DNA of 39,324 nt from contig JAGAOK010000109.1 of the NCBI GenBank assembly GCA_017623815.1, positions 1-39,324 of the forward strand. Reading direction: 5' to 3'. Both the position numbers and the translations under genes were made by a program. The notes under the pieces were generated by a model that saw nothing but the letters and a program-made list of their open reading frames with translations, made no database searches and was not told the origin of the DNA. This stretch comes from Lachnospiraceae bacterium. Its GTDB lineage: Bacteria > Bacillota > Clostridia > Lachnospirales > Lachnospiraceae. Shown here in pieces: positions 24,185 to 32,480 of this stretch (position 1 is its first letter; every line of letters begins with the position of its first letter).

Positions 24185-24348
24185 AGTTGCTGGATGCGCT
24201 TCTACGTTTAATTCCGACGCGGGTGCGCTTGCGCTCCGCTAAAAACGCAGCGGTACTAAGCTCGCAGAGGCATATGCTCTGCTCACTAAGGACCGGCGTT
24301 TTCAAAGGCCCCTTGTCGGGATAGAACGTAGAAGCGTTCCCGGCAATT
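24185..24348 (+). repeat. 164-bp multi-branched inverted-repeat element in the folC leader
   Basis: The outer arms pair over a long distance: AGTTGCTGG (24185-24193) with CCGGCAATT (24340-24348, two G-U pairs), CGCTTCTACGTT (24197-24208) with AACGTAGAAGCG (24325-24336), perfect, and CCGAC (24214-24218) with GTCGG (24315-24319). Inside are a hairpin GCGG..GCGC-TT-GCGC.CCGC (24219-24239) and a longer arm AAAACGC (24242-24248) / GCGTTTT (24296-24302). That arm is capped by GCAGAG-N7-CTCTGC (24264-24282) and has ACTAAG on both sides of the cap (24255-24260, 24285-24290). There is no open frame of note. It could be a palindromic mobile repeat (MITE-like) or a structured RNA of the folate operon leader. 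Confidence 0.65.
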
Positions 24349-24392
24349 TCTTTCAGATTATTACTATGAGGTGGAAAAACAGGAGTAGCATG

Positions 24393-25688
24393 ATGAACTA
24401 TAAACAGGCGATGGAGTATGTGGAGTCTTTGCAGGCCCTTGGGAGTGTGCCGGGGCTTGATAATATTATAAATTTGTGCGAAAAACTTGGAAATCCGCAG
24501 GATGATCTTAGGTTTCTTCACATTGCAGGGACGAATGGAAAAGGTTCGGTTTCCGCGTATTTGTCTTCGGTGCTTGGCAGTGCAGGATATAAGGTGGGGA
24601 CATATAATTCGCCGACAATTCGTGAATATCGGGAACGGATTTGTGTAAATGGACGGATGATTTCGCAGAGAGTATTTTGCGAGCTTCTTGCACAGGTGAA
24701 AGAGGCGTGTGATGTGCTGCGAGAGGAAGGAAAGGCGCATCCGACCCCGTTTGAAGTTGAGACAGCACTTGGGTTTCTTTATTTTAAAGAGAAAAAATGT
24801 AACTATGTCATTTTAGAATGTGGTATGGGTGGAGCACTGGATGCGACGAATCTGGTGACAACGACTGCGGTGGCAGTGTTTACGCCAATCAGTATGGACC
24901 ATATGGGATTTTTAGGAGAGACGATAGCGGCGATTGCGACGCAGAAGGCAGGGATTATTAAAAGCGGTTGCCGTGTGGTCAGCGCGCAGCAGTCCGAGGA
25001 GGCGGCTGAGGTGATCAAAAAGGTTAGCCGGCAGCAACAGATAGAGCCTGTTTTTGTAGAAAATGAAGATGCATCAAAGATTCATTACGGATTAGAAAAG
25101 CAGAGTTTCCTATATCAGGGCAGACAGAAGATAGAAATCTCATTGGCGGGACAATACCAGATTGAAAATGCACTGCTGGCACTGAAAGTTATCGATGTGC
25201 TGCGCGACGAAGGGGTGAAGATTCCGGACCGGGCAGTCGAAAAAGGATTTGCAGGTGCCAGGTGGAGCGGACGATTTGAAGTGCTTGGACGAAAACCGTA
25301 TTTTGTCGTCGACGGTGCGCATAACGAGGACGGAGCCAGAAAACTGGCGCAGTCGATTCGATTTTATTTTACAAACAAGAAGATTATTTATATAATGGGA
25401 ATATTGAAGGACAAGGAATATGACAAGATCATATCCCTGACAGCGCCTTTTGCAACCCATATCATAACCGTAAAGACACCGGACAATCCTCGCGCGATGG
25501 ACGCTTATGAGCTTGCGCAGGCGGCGATGGTCTATCATGGAAGTGTGACGGCAGCCGGAAGTCTGGAAGAGGCGGTAGAGATGAGTTATCTGCTCGCAGA
25601 CAAAGATAGTGTGATCGTATCGTTCGGTTCGCTTTCTTATCTCGGACGGATGATGGAAATTCTGGAGAAACGTCAAAGGAAAGAGTAA
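24393..25688 (+). CDS. folC: Folylpolyglutamate synthase / dihydrofolate synthase
   Basis: FolC adds glutamate to dihydropteroate and to folates (Mur ligase superfamily). The 431-residue protein has FLHIAGTNGKGSVSAYLSSV, the ATP-binding loop (about residues 47-60), TYNSPTIREYRERI, FEVETALGFLYF, LECGMGGALDATN and SMDHMGFLGETIAAIATQKA. The C-terminal domain has VDGAHNEDGARKL and YIMGILKDKEY. I chose ATG 24393, seven bases after AGGAG; ATG 24390 directly before it and ATG 24366 further up are in frame but less well placed. First gene of the folate operon; folE starts 3 bases after its stop. Confidence 0.94.
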   Translation: MNYKQAMEYVESLQALGSVPGLDNIINLCEKLGNPQDDLRFLHIAGTNGKGSVSAYLSSVLGSAGYKVGTYNSPTIREYRERICVNGRMISQRVFCELLAQVKEACDVLREEGKAHPTPFEVETALGFLYFKEKKCNYVILECGMGGALDATNLVTTTAVAVFTPISMDHMGFLGETIAAIATQKAGIIKSGCRVVSAQQSEEAAEVIKKVSRQQQIEPVFVENEDASKIHYGLEKQSFLYQGRQKIEISLAGQYQIENALLALKVIDVLRDEGVKIPDRAVEKGFAGARWSGRFEVLGRKPYFVVDGAHNEDGARKLAQSIRFYFTNKKIIYIMGILKDKEYDKIISLTAPFATHIITVKTPDNPRAMDAYELAQAAMVYHGSVTAAGSLEEAVEMSYLLADKDSVIVSFGSLSYLGRMMEILEKRQRKE

Positions 25689-25691
25689 GAC

Positions 25692-26255
25692 ATGGTAGAT
25701 AAAAAGAAAATTGAGACAGCAGTACAAATGCTTTTAGAGGGCATTGGAGAAAATCCGAATAGAGAGGGACTTATAGAAACACCGGCGCGGATTGCCCGCA
25801 TGTACGAGGAGATTTTTGCAGGAATGCACGAGGACGCAAAGGAGCATCTGCAAAAGACATTTACCTCGCACAATACAGGTATCGTTTTGGAAAAGGACAT
25901 TACGTTTTATTCCATGTGCGAGCATCATATGCTTCCGTTTTATGGGAAGGCACATGTAGCGTATATTCCAAACGGTAAGGTGGTAGGTTTAAGTAAGCTG
26001 GCGCGAACGGTGGATGTATTTGCCAAGCGCTTACAGCTTCAGGAGCAGATGACAGATCAGATTGCGGATGCCCTAATGGAAGACCTTGGCGTGGCAGGTG
26101 CGATGGTTATGACAGAAGCGGAGCATATGTGTATGACAATGCGCGGAATCAAAAAGCCGGGCAGCCAGACGGTCAGCATTGCCGTAAGAGGTAAGTTTGA
26201 AGAGGATGAAGCACTGAAAACGATGTTTTTTGAGATGCTTCGGACAAATAAGTAA
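25692..26255 (+). CDS. folE: GTP cyclohydrolase I
   Basis: FolE turns GTP into 7,8-dihydroneopterin triphosphate, the first step of folate synthesis. It has 187 residues. The zinc and catalytic site is [22 protein letters not shown], shown by CEHH, with [20 protein letters not shown] and a later [12 protein letters not shown] holding the third zinc cysteine. [18 protein letters not shown] is the usual C-terminus. AAGGAAAG at the end of folC serves as the ribosome site. Confidence 0.97.
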   Translation: MVDKKKIETAVQMLLEGIGENPNREGLIETPARIARMYEEIFAGMHEDAKEHLQKTFTSHNTGIVLEKDITFYSMCEHHMLPFYGKAHVAYIPNGKVVGLSKLARTVDVFAKRLQLQEQMTDQIADALMEDLGVAGAMVMTEAEHMCMTMRGIKKPGSQTVSIAVRGKFEEDEALKTMFFEMLRTNK

Positions 26256-26304
26256 ATAGGTGGCAGATATCGGAAATCTTTGTTAAAATGTACGAGGAAG
26301 ACAG

Positions 26305-26850
26305 ATGTCTGCCGTTTTTAATTATGATTATGCTATTTTGGGAGTAAATCCGGATACGGAGGAGGATATGAACCAAATCAATCAAATCATCCATCATCCA
26401 ACCTATCTTGCACATGTTGCCAGGATAACGGAATGGGAGAAAGACCGAGAATTTTGCAGACACAATACATCACATTTTTTGGATGTGGCGCGAATTGCAA
26501 TGATATTAAATATACAGGAAAACTATGGAATGCAGCAGAAACTGATCTACGCGGCGGCGCTTTTGCATGATATCGGAAGATGGCAGCAGTATGAAAGCGG
26601 TGTGGACCACGCACTTGCGAGTGCAAATCTGGCTCCTGAAATCTTAAAGGACTGCGGGTTTTCCGAGACGGAGAAGGAGCAGATTGTTTCTGCGATTGCA
26701 ACGCACAGGGAGAGCAGAGTGAAAGAAGAGAAGAATTTAAACGGGCTTTTGTACCGGGCGGATAAGCTCAGCCGGCCTTGTTTTTTCTGCGAGCAGGAAA
26801 AGAATTGTAACTGGAAAGATGACAAGAAAAATAAGGACCTTGTTTTGTAA
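26305..26850 (+). CDS. HD-domain hydrolase inside the folate operon
   Basis: The 181-residue protein is a single HD domain. HPTYLAHVARITEWE and CRHNTSHFLDVARIAMI provide the first histidine, ALLHDIGRWQQY holds the HD pair (H88, D89), DHALASANLAPEIL and IATHRESR follow, and RADKLSR carries the last aspartate. A C-terminal cysteine cluster C-F-F-C...C-N-W (about residues 160-172) may bind metal. It lies between folE and folP. No Nudix-type folQ is visible in the window, so this enzyme is a candidate for removing phosphate from dihydroneopterin triphosphate or monophosphate. That is inference from position; HD proteins act on many phosphorylated substrates. GAGGAAG precedes the start. Confidence 0.85.
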   Translation: MSAVFNYDYAILGVNPDTEEDMNQINQIIHHPTYLAHVARITEWEKDREFCRHNTSHFLDVARIAMILNIQENYGMQQKLIYAAALLHDIGRWQQYESGVDHALASANLAPEILKDCGFSETEKEQIVSAIATHRESRVKEEKNLNGLLYRADKLSRPCFFCEQEKNCNWKDDKKNKDLVL

Positions 26851-26867
26851 GCGGTAGGAGGATGGAA

Positions 26868-27686
26868 ATGAGAATCGGAAACAGAGAGTTTGATACAAAA
26901 AATTACACCTATATTATGGGAATATTGAATGTCACGCCGGACTCGTTTTCGGATGGCGGAAAATTTAACAGCCCGGACAAGGCGCTTTTGCGCGCGCAGG
27001 AGATGATAGTGCAGGGTGCGGATATCATTGATATCGGCGGTGAATCGACCAGACCGGGCTTTACGCCGCTTACCGCGCAGGAGGAGATGGACAGAGTTCT
27101 TCCGGTGATTGAGGTGATTCGAAAAGAGTTTGACATACCGATTTCACTGGATACCTCTAAGGCAGCGGTGGCGCGGGAAGGGATTAAAGCCGGCGCAGAC
27201 CTGATAAATGACATATGGGGCCTTAGGCGTGATCCGGATATGGCAAAGGTGATTGCAGATGGTGGCGTATGCTGTTGTCTTATGCATAACCGCGAGCAAA
27301 GTGAGTACGGGGATTTTGAGAAGGATGTCTTAAAGGACTTGGAGCATTCACTGGATATAGCCGCTGAGGCAGGAATTGATTATAGTAAAATTATATTGGA
27401 TCCGGGAATCGGATTTGCCAAAACCTACGAGCAGAATCTGTGGATGATGGCAAATCTTGAATGTATGCATACGTTCGGGCTTCCGGTGTTGCTGGCGGCC
27501 TCGCGCAAATCGGTGATTGGACTAACGCTGGATCTTGAGAAAGAAAAGCGTCTGGAAGGAACACTGGCAACTTCCGTCGTAGGAGTGATGAAGGGGTGCA
27601 GTTTTGTGCGTGTCCATGACATTGAGGAAAATGTGCGGGCAGTTAAAATGGCGCTGACCATAAGAAGAGAACAAAAGAAAGATTAG
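26868..27686 (+). CDS. folP: Dihydropteroate synthase
   Basis: FolP condenses 6-hydroxymethyl-dihydropterin diphosphate with p-aminobenzoate; it is the sulfonamide target. The 272-residue TIM barrel has IMGILNVTPDSFSDGGKF, DIIDIGGESTRPGFTPL, SLDTSKAAVAREGIKAG, LINDIWGLRRD, ILDPGIGFAKT and LLAASRKSVIG. The start ATG 26868 lies 6 bases after TAGGAGG. The in-frame ATG 26862 directly abuts the ribosome site and is unlikely to be used. folBK follows after 16 bases. Confidence 0.95.
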   Translation: MRIGNREFDTKNYTYIMGILNVTPDSFSDGGKFNSPDKALLRAQEMIVQGADIIDIGGESTRPGFTPLTAQEEMDRVLPVIEVIRKEFDIPISLDTSKAAVAREGIKAGADLINDIWGLRRDPDMAKVIADGGVCCCLMHNREQSEYGDFEKDVLKDLEHSLDIAAEAGIDYSKIILDPGIGFAKTYEQNLWMMANLECMHTFGLPVLLAASRKSVIGLTLDLEKEKRLEGTLATSVVGVMKGCSFVRVHDIEENVRAVKMALTIRREQKKD

Positions 27687-27702
27687 GAGCAGATAACGGG
27701 AT

Positions 27703-28518
27703 ATGGGATTTATTACAATTACGGGATTAAAGATATTTGCACATCATGGCGTGCTGGAGGAAGAGAAAAGAAACGGTCAGGATTTCTACGTCAATGCTAA
27801 ATTGTATTACGACATGGAAAAGGCGACGAAGACGGATGAAGTGACGGACGCTGTACATTACGGAGAGGTCTGTCAGTTTATGACAGGATTTTTACAGGAA
27901 AACACCTATAAACTGCTGGAGCGCGCCGTGGCGGAGACGATGAAGGCGGTGCTGATTGCGTTTCCGATGCTGGAAGGAATCGATATGGAACTTTGTAAAC
28001 CGCATGCACCGATTCCGTTGCCGTTTGAAAATGTATCGGTGACAGGAAGCCTGCGCTGGCACAAGGCATATCTTGCCATCGGTTCGAACATGGGAGAGAA
28101 GGAGAAGTATTTGGAGGACGCAGTGCAGACACTGCGAAAGGATACAGACTTTAGGGCTGTCAGAACATCTTCGTGGATGGTCACAGAGCCTTATGGCGGA
28201 GTGGAACAGGATGATTTCTTAAACGGAGCGATGGAGGTGCAGACTTTACTGGCGCCGCACGCGCTGCTTGACAGACTTCATGAAATAGAAGCACGGGCAG
28301 GACGAGAGAGACTTGTGCACTGGGGACCGCGGACGCTGGATCTTGATATTATATTTTATGATGAGGAAATGATAAATGAGACGGATTTGATTGTTCCTCA
28401 TATGGATATGGCAAACCGCCGATTTGTGTTGCAGCCGCTCTGTGAACTGGCACCGGCTTACCTGCATCCGATACTGAATAAGACAGTGAAACAGATGCTG
28501 GATGAGCTGGCGGAATAG
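27703..28518 (+). CDS. folB-folK: Bifunctional dihydroneopterin aldolase / hydroxymethyl-dihydropterin pyrophosphokinase
   Basis: This is a FolB-FolK fusion of 271 residues. Residues 1 to about 118 are dihydroneopterin aldolase (ITGLKIFAHHGVLEEEKRNG with the catalytic E and HHGV, VHYGEVCQ, KLLERAVAETMKAVL, KPHAPIPLPFENVSV). Residues about 119-271 are the pyrophosphokinase (AYLAIGSNMGEKEKYLEDAV, TSSWMVTEPYGGVEQDDFLN, RLVHWGPRTLDLDIIFYDEE, VPHMDMANRRFVLQPL). The two activities act in direct succession, so the fusion can channel the pterin. It is the last gene before a bidirectional terminator. Confidence 0.95.
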   Translation: MGFITITGLKIFAHHGVLEEEKRNGQDFYVNAKLYYDMEKATKTDEVTDAVHYGEVCQFMTGFLQENTYKLLERAVAETMKAVLIAFPMLEGIDMELCKPHAPIPLPFENVSVTGSLRWHKAYLAIGSNMGEKEKYLEDAVQTLRKDTDFRAVRTSSWMVTEPYGGVEQDDFLNGAMEVQTLLAPHALLDRLHEIEARAGRERLVHWGPRTLDLDIIFYDEEMINETDLIVPHMDMANRRFVLQPLCELAPAYLHPILNKTVKQMLDELAE

Positions 28519-28530
28519 AAGCAAAAGAAA

Positions 28531-28580
28531 AGGGAACTTCATTCTGTGACGAGAAGTTACAGAACGCGGTTCCCTGCTTT
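28531..28580. terminator. Bidirectional terminator between the folate operon and the DUF5050 gene
   Basis: AGGGAAC (28531-28537) pairs with GTTCCCT (28569-28575), with an inner hairpin TTCTGTGAC-GAGA-AGTTACAGAA. T runs follow on both strands (TGCTTTTT on plus, CCTTTTCTTTT on minus). Confidence 0.85.
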
Positions 28581-29621
28581 TTATTTCTTGTGTTCTTTCA
28601 ACGCTGACTGGGCAGCAGCATCAAATGTGGTGACATTTACGGCTCCGTCAGCCGGGGTGTGATACAGTATATCATCCGTACCGAAAGGACGGAAGTAGAC
28701 ATACTCAGAGGTAACATTGATATCGCGGTATATCCCTTCAGCGACAAGTTCCGGATTGCTTCCGTCAAGCCCCATGCGCATGAGAGCCGGAGAATCGGCG
28801 TCTACCGTCTGGTAGTAAATATAGTTGCCGGTCAGATTAAAAAATTCAACCCGGTCGGTGGTAAGGAGCGTTAAACTGTCGTCGTTAAGATTATAACGGC
28901 AAAGCTCGTAGTTGCCTTCCAGATCCAAAAAGTAAATGGATTGCCCGTGCAGGGTCGGAAACCACATATCATATTCTTTGATCAGGGTTTCCTGCGCACT
29001 TGCAGTGTCATAGGCAAATAAGTGATGGTTTTCTTCGGTTCCGTTATAATAAAGGACTCCGTCTGCAGCACTGGCAGGATTAACATCATGTTTTGCAATG
29101 TTTTTTCCGTTTTTCTTATCTGTGTCTATAGAAAAAAACTGCAAGGTTGTACTGCCGTCTACCGGTTTGGAATAAAAGAGTGTATTATCAACCAGTGTGA
29201 CATTTTTGCAGTCGGCCTTGTCCAGACAGACCAGATTGCGTCCTTTTTTGTCGGAACGGTACAGTCCGTAAGTGCGGATGACAAAACTAAAATTCGGATA
29301 AGAAGATGAATTTTTCTGATAATAATATAAGTAGTCACCTGCAGCATTGAGCTGGAATACCTCGGAGCGGTTGAGTTTTCGGATGTTACTCTCGTCAGGA
29401 TTCATGGCATATAAGGTCCCGCCGTCATAGGGATTGGCAAAATAAACGATGCCGTCGGACTGGCAGAAATAGCCGCCGTTGTTAAGATTTCCTGCGGTAT
29501 TACCAACCGTTCCGGCCGGATTTTCAGGGACTTTTGATGCATACAGGTTTAAGATATATATGGCGATCGATACAAGAATGATCGAAGCTGTGGAAATGAT
29601 AATTTTCTTTTTCCCGCTCAT
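28581..29621 (-). CDS. DUF5050 propeller-like protein with N-terminal membrane anchor
   Basis: The 346-residue protein has a single N-terminal hydrophobic segment (KIIISTASIILVSIAIYIL, residues 6-24) with basic residues before it, so the rest is outside the cell. The remainder is a chain of repeats of the type YFxNPYDGGTLYAMNPDES, DYLYYYQKN, LYRSDKKGRNL, NTLFYSKPVDG, GVLYYNGTEE, IYFLDLEGNYELCRYN and IYYQTVDADSPALMRMGLD. These are typical of DUF5050 beta-propeller-like proteins. No catalytic site is visible; binding of a ligand or cell-wall component is plausible. It has its own promoter and a GGAGG site. Confidence 0.82.
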   Translation of the reverse strand: MSGKKKIIISTASIILVSIAIYILNLYASKVPENPAGTVGNTAGNLNNGGYFCQSDGIVYFANPYDGGTLYAMNPDESNIRKLNRSEVFQLNAAGDYLYYYQKNSSSYPNFSFVIRTYGLYRSDKKGRNLVCLDKADCKNVTLVDNTLFYSKPVDGSTTLQFFSIDTDKKNGKNIAKHDVNPASAADGVLYYNGTEENHHLFAYDTASAQETLIKEYDMWFPTLHGQSIYFLDLEGNYELCRYNLNDDSLTLLTTDRVEFFNLTGNYIYYQTVDADSPALMRMGLDGSNPELVAEGIYRDINVTSEYVYFRPFGTDDILYHTPADGAVNVTTFDAAAQSALKEHKK

Positions 29622-29660
29622 TGAAAACCTCCATAAGTTACGTTATTTTATGTGCACTTA

Positions 29661-29689
29661 AGTATACCATAAATTCTTGCCTATTGGAA
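29661..29689 (-). promoter_or_regulatory. Promoter of the DUF5050 gene
   Basis: On the minus strand TATACT (29666-29661) has the weaker -35 TTCCAA (29689-29684) 17 bases upstream, about 40 bases before the start. Confidence 0.6.
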
Positions 29690-29693
29690 CGAA

Positions 29694-29722
29694 TTGTTAT
29701 AAGATATTTAAAGATGTATAGT
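29694..29722 (+). promoter_or_regulatory. Promoter of pheA
   Basis: TTGTTA (29694-29699) and TATAGT (29717-29722) are 17 bases apart. It is back to back with the DUF5050 promoter. Confidence 0.7.
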
Positions 29723-29776
29723 TGATGAAAACTGAAAATTACATCAGTACAAAACATGCGAAAAGAGGAGCAGACA

Positions 29777-30901
29777 ATGGATTTAAGTGTACTTAGAAAT
29801 GAAATCGATGAGATTGACAGTCAGATTGTCGATCTGTATGAAAAACGAATGGAAATCTGCAAAAACGTAGCAGAATATAAGATAGAAAACGGTAAAAAGG
29901 TGTTCGATAAAACGAGGGAAGAGGAAAAAATCCGTAAAGTTAAGTCACTGACGCACAATGAATTCAACAGTCATGGTGTGGAAGAACTTTTTGAGCAGAT
30001 TATGTCCATGAGCCGCAAGCTCCAGTACCGGATATTGTCAGAACACGGGAGCCTTGGAAAACTACCGTTTATCGGAGTAGATCAGCTGGATACGCAAAAA
30101 GCCCGCGTGGTATTCCAGGGGGCGGAAGGTGCATATTCGCAGGCGGCGATGCAGGCATTTTTTGGCGATCAGATTCACAGCTTTCATGTGGATACCTTCC
30201 GTGAGGCGATGAGCGCGATTGATGAGGGGAGTGCTGACTTTGCCGTGCTTCCGATTGAAAATTCAACGGCTGGCATTGTGAGCGAAATCTATGACCTTAT
30301 GGTAGAGTTTGAGAATTATATTGTCGGTGAGCAGATTATTAAAATCGAGCATTGCCTGCTCGGACTGCCGGGAACAGATCTTGAGAAGATAGAGCGGGTA
30401 TATTCGCATCCGCAGTCACTGATGCAGAGCGCAAGGTATCTGAGCCGATATAACTGGCAGCAGATTAGTATGCAGAACAATGCCTTTGCAGCGCAAAAGG
30501 TAAAAAATGACGGAGATACCTCGCAGGTCGCAATCGCGAGCGAATATGCAGCCAAGGCATATGGCCTTGATATATTGAAAAAAGGGGTAAATCAGTCGGA
30601 AACGAATTCGACCAGATTTATTATCGTGACGAACCAGAAGATTTTCAAAAAAGATGCGCAGAAGATCAGCATCTGTTTTGAAGTTCCGCACGAGAGCGGT
30701 TCGCTTTATCATATGCTTTCGCATTTTATTTATAATAATCTTAACATGTGTAAAATCGAAAGCCGCCCGATTGAAGATCGAAACTGGGAATATCGTTTCT
30801 TTATTGACTTTGAGGGAAATCTGGCGGACAGTGCAGTGAAAAATGCGTTGCGCGGACTTCGCGATGAGGCGCGCAATATGAAAATACTCGGAAATTATTA
30901 G
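29777..30901 (+). CDS. pheA: Bifunctional chorismate mutase / prephenate dehydratase
   Basis: This P-protein turns chorismate to prephenate and then to phenylpyruvate for phenylalanine synthesis. The 374-residue protein has an AroQ chorismate mutase (residues 1-85, LRNEIDEIDSQIVDLYEKRM), a prephenate dehydratase domain (about 108-285, VVFQGAEGAYSQAAMQAFF, LPIENSTAGIVSEIYDLM, and ETNSTRFIIV with the catalytic T-R-F), and a C-terminal ACT domain (about 295-374) with ESRPIEDRNWEYRFFIDFEG, the phenylalanine-binding ESRP motif. Feedback inhibition by Phe is therefore likely. ATG 29777 follows GAGGAG at 7 bases; the in-frame ATG 29756 precedes that site. ppx begins 11 bases after its stop. Confidence 0.95.
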   Translation: MDLSVLRNEIDEIDSQIVDLYEKRMEICKNVAEYKIENGKKVFDKTREEEKIRKVKSLTHNEFNSHGVEELFEQIMSMSRKLQYRILSEHGSLGKLPFIGVDQLDTQKARVVFQGAEGAYSQAAMQAFFGDQIHSFHVDTFREAMSAIDEGSADFAVLPIENSTAGIVSEIYDLMVEFENYIVGEQIIKIEHCLLGLPGTDLEKIERVYSHPQSLMQSARYLSRYNWQQISMQNNAFAAQKVKNDGDTSQVAIASEYAAKAYGLDILKKGVNQSETNSTRFIIVTNQKIFKKDAQKISICFEVPHESGSLYHMLSHFIYNNLNMCKIESRPIEDRNWEYRFFIDFEGNLADSAVKNALRGLRDEARNMKILGNY

Positions 30902-30912
30902 GAGGCAGTCGG

Positions 30913-32457
30913 ATGGCAGTCAAAACATTTGCGGCAATTGATGTCGGTTCGTACGAACTGGCCATGAAAATATTTGAAGTTTCTCCGAAGGTGGGACTGA
31001 AAGAGATTGACCATATCCGTCACAAGATTGAGCTTGGAACGGAGAGCTACGGTCAGGGAAAGATCAGCATTGAGCGTGTGAACGAACTTTGTGATGTGTT
31101 GGGTGATTTTAAACAGATCATGGAATCGTATAAAGTGGACGCTTACAAAGCTTATGCGACCAGCGCGGTGCGTGAGGCGAAGAATACTGTACTTGTCCTT
31201 GACACCATCGAAAGTCGCACGGGGCTGAAAGTGGATGTAATCAGCAATTCTGAACAGAGATTCCTGGATTATAAAGCGATTGCTTCCAAAGGTGAGGGAT
31301 TTAAAAAGATCATCGAACAGGGAACGGCTATTGTTGATCTGGGAGGCGGAAGTCTGCAGGTGTCCCTGTTTGACAAGGATTCGCTTGTGATTACGCAGAA
31401 TATAAGACTCGGAGTCCTTCGAATCCGCGACCGCCTGATGGCGATGCAGGCAAAGCCTTCGCGCTATGCAGAGCTGGTGGGGGAACTGGTTGATAATCAG
31501 CTTGAAGTACTGAAAAAGATGCATTTTAAAGGGCGCGAAATAGAAAATATCATCTTTGTGGATGATTATTTTTCTCCGGTGATGCAGAATCCGCAGATCT
31601 GCGGAGACAGAAAAGGATATCTTTCCCGCGAGGGATGTATGGAATTTGTAAAGACATTGCAGACAAGAAGTCGCCAGGAAATCGCGGTTTCTCTTGGTAT
31701 GGAGGAAGAAAAGGTTTCGCTTTTGTTCTGCAGTGCAATTTTAGTTAAGCGTATGCTCGAGGTCATGGATGCGAAGCTTTTGTGGGCGCCGGGAGTATCC
31801 CTTTGTGACGGTATGGCATATGAGTATGCGGAAAAGAACCGTTTAATTACGTTAGAGCATGATTTTGAAAAGGATATTCTTGCCTGCTGTGAGACAATCA
31901 GCAAGCGATATATGGGAAGCCGGAAAAGAAGTGAGTCGGTGGAAAATATTTCACTGACCATTTTTGACAGTATCAAAAAAATCCACGGACTGAAGAAAAG
32001 AGATCGCTTTTTATTGCAGCTGTCCGCACGTTTGTATGATTGCGGAAAATACATCAGTATGCTCAATGCAGGAGAGTGTTCTTATAACATCATCATGTCG
32101 ACGGAAATTATCGGATTGTCACATCTGGAAAGAGAGATGGTGGCAAATATTGTGCGTTACAATCGCATGGATTTTGAGTATTACGGAGAGATGGCGCGCC
32201 GCATGAACATTGATCAGGATGCATATGTGACGGTGGCAAAGCTGACGGCCATTTTAAAGCTTGCTAATGGTCTGGATCGGAGCCACAAGCAGAAATTTAA
32301 AAAGGTAAGAGCAGTGCTAAAAGACAGCGAACTGATCTTAAATGTGGATACCGCCGAGGATATTACACTGGAAAAGAGTCTGATCGGTCCGAAAGCAGAC
32401 TTCTTTGAGGAAGTATATAGTATCAAACCGGTGATAAAACAGAAAAAAAGAGTATAA
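30913..32457 (+). CDS. Ppx/GppA-family exopolyphosphatase
   Basis: The 514-residue protein has the actin-like ASKHA fold of the Ppx/GppA family (AAIDVGSYELAMKIFEV at the N-terminus, KAYATSAVREAKNT, IVDLGGGSLQVSLFDK with the glycine-rich nucleotide loop) and a C-terminal HD-like domain (SARLYDCGKYISM, HLEREMVANIVRYNR). It removes terminal phosphate from polyphosphate or from pppGpp; which one cannot be read from the sequence. Its place directly before ppk1 favours polyphosphate. SD AGGAGG overlaps the pheA stop. The usual DIGSNS motif is DVGSYE here, so the phosphate loop is atypical. Confidence 0.9.
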   Translation: MAVKTFAAIDVGSYELAMKIFEVSPKVGLKEIDHIRHKIELGTESYGQGKISIERVNELCDVLGDFKQIMESYKVDAYKAYATSAVREAKNTVLVLDTIESRTGLKVDVISNSEQRFLDYKAIASKGEGFKKIIEQGTAIVDLGGGSLQVSLFDKDSLVITQNIRLGVLRIRDRLMAMQAKPSRYAELVGELVDNQLEVLKKMHFKGREIENIIFVDDYFSPVMQNPQICGDRKGYLSREGCMEFVKTLQTRSRQEIAVSLGMEEEKVSLLFCSAILVKRMLEVMDAKLLWAPGVSLCDGMAYEYAEKNRLITLEHDFEKDILACCETISKRYMGSRKRSESVENISLTIFDSIKKIHGLKKRDRFLLQLSARLYDCGKYISMLNAGECSYNIIMSTEIIGLSHLEREMVANIVRYNRMDFEYYGEMARRMNIDQDAYVTVAKLTAILKLANGLDRSHKQKFKKVRAVLKDSELILNVDTAEDITLEKSLIGPKADFFEEVYSIKPVIKQKKRV

Positions 32458-32480
32458 GCATATAGAATGGAGCAGGATAT

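Noticed and set aside
24156..24740. Minus-strand frame through the folC leader element
   Set aside because: It overlaps the folC start, has no ribosome site or recognisable domain, and is low in plausibility given the inverted-repeat structure.
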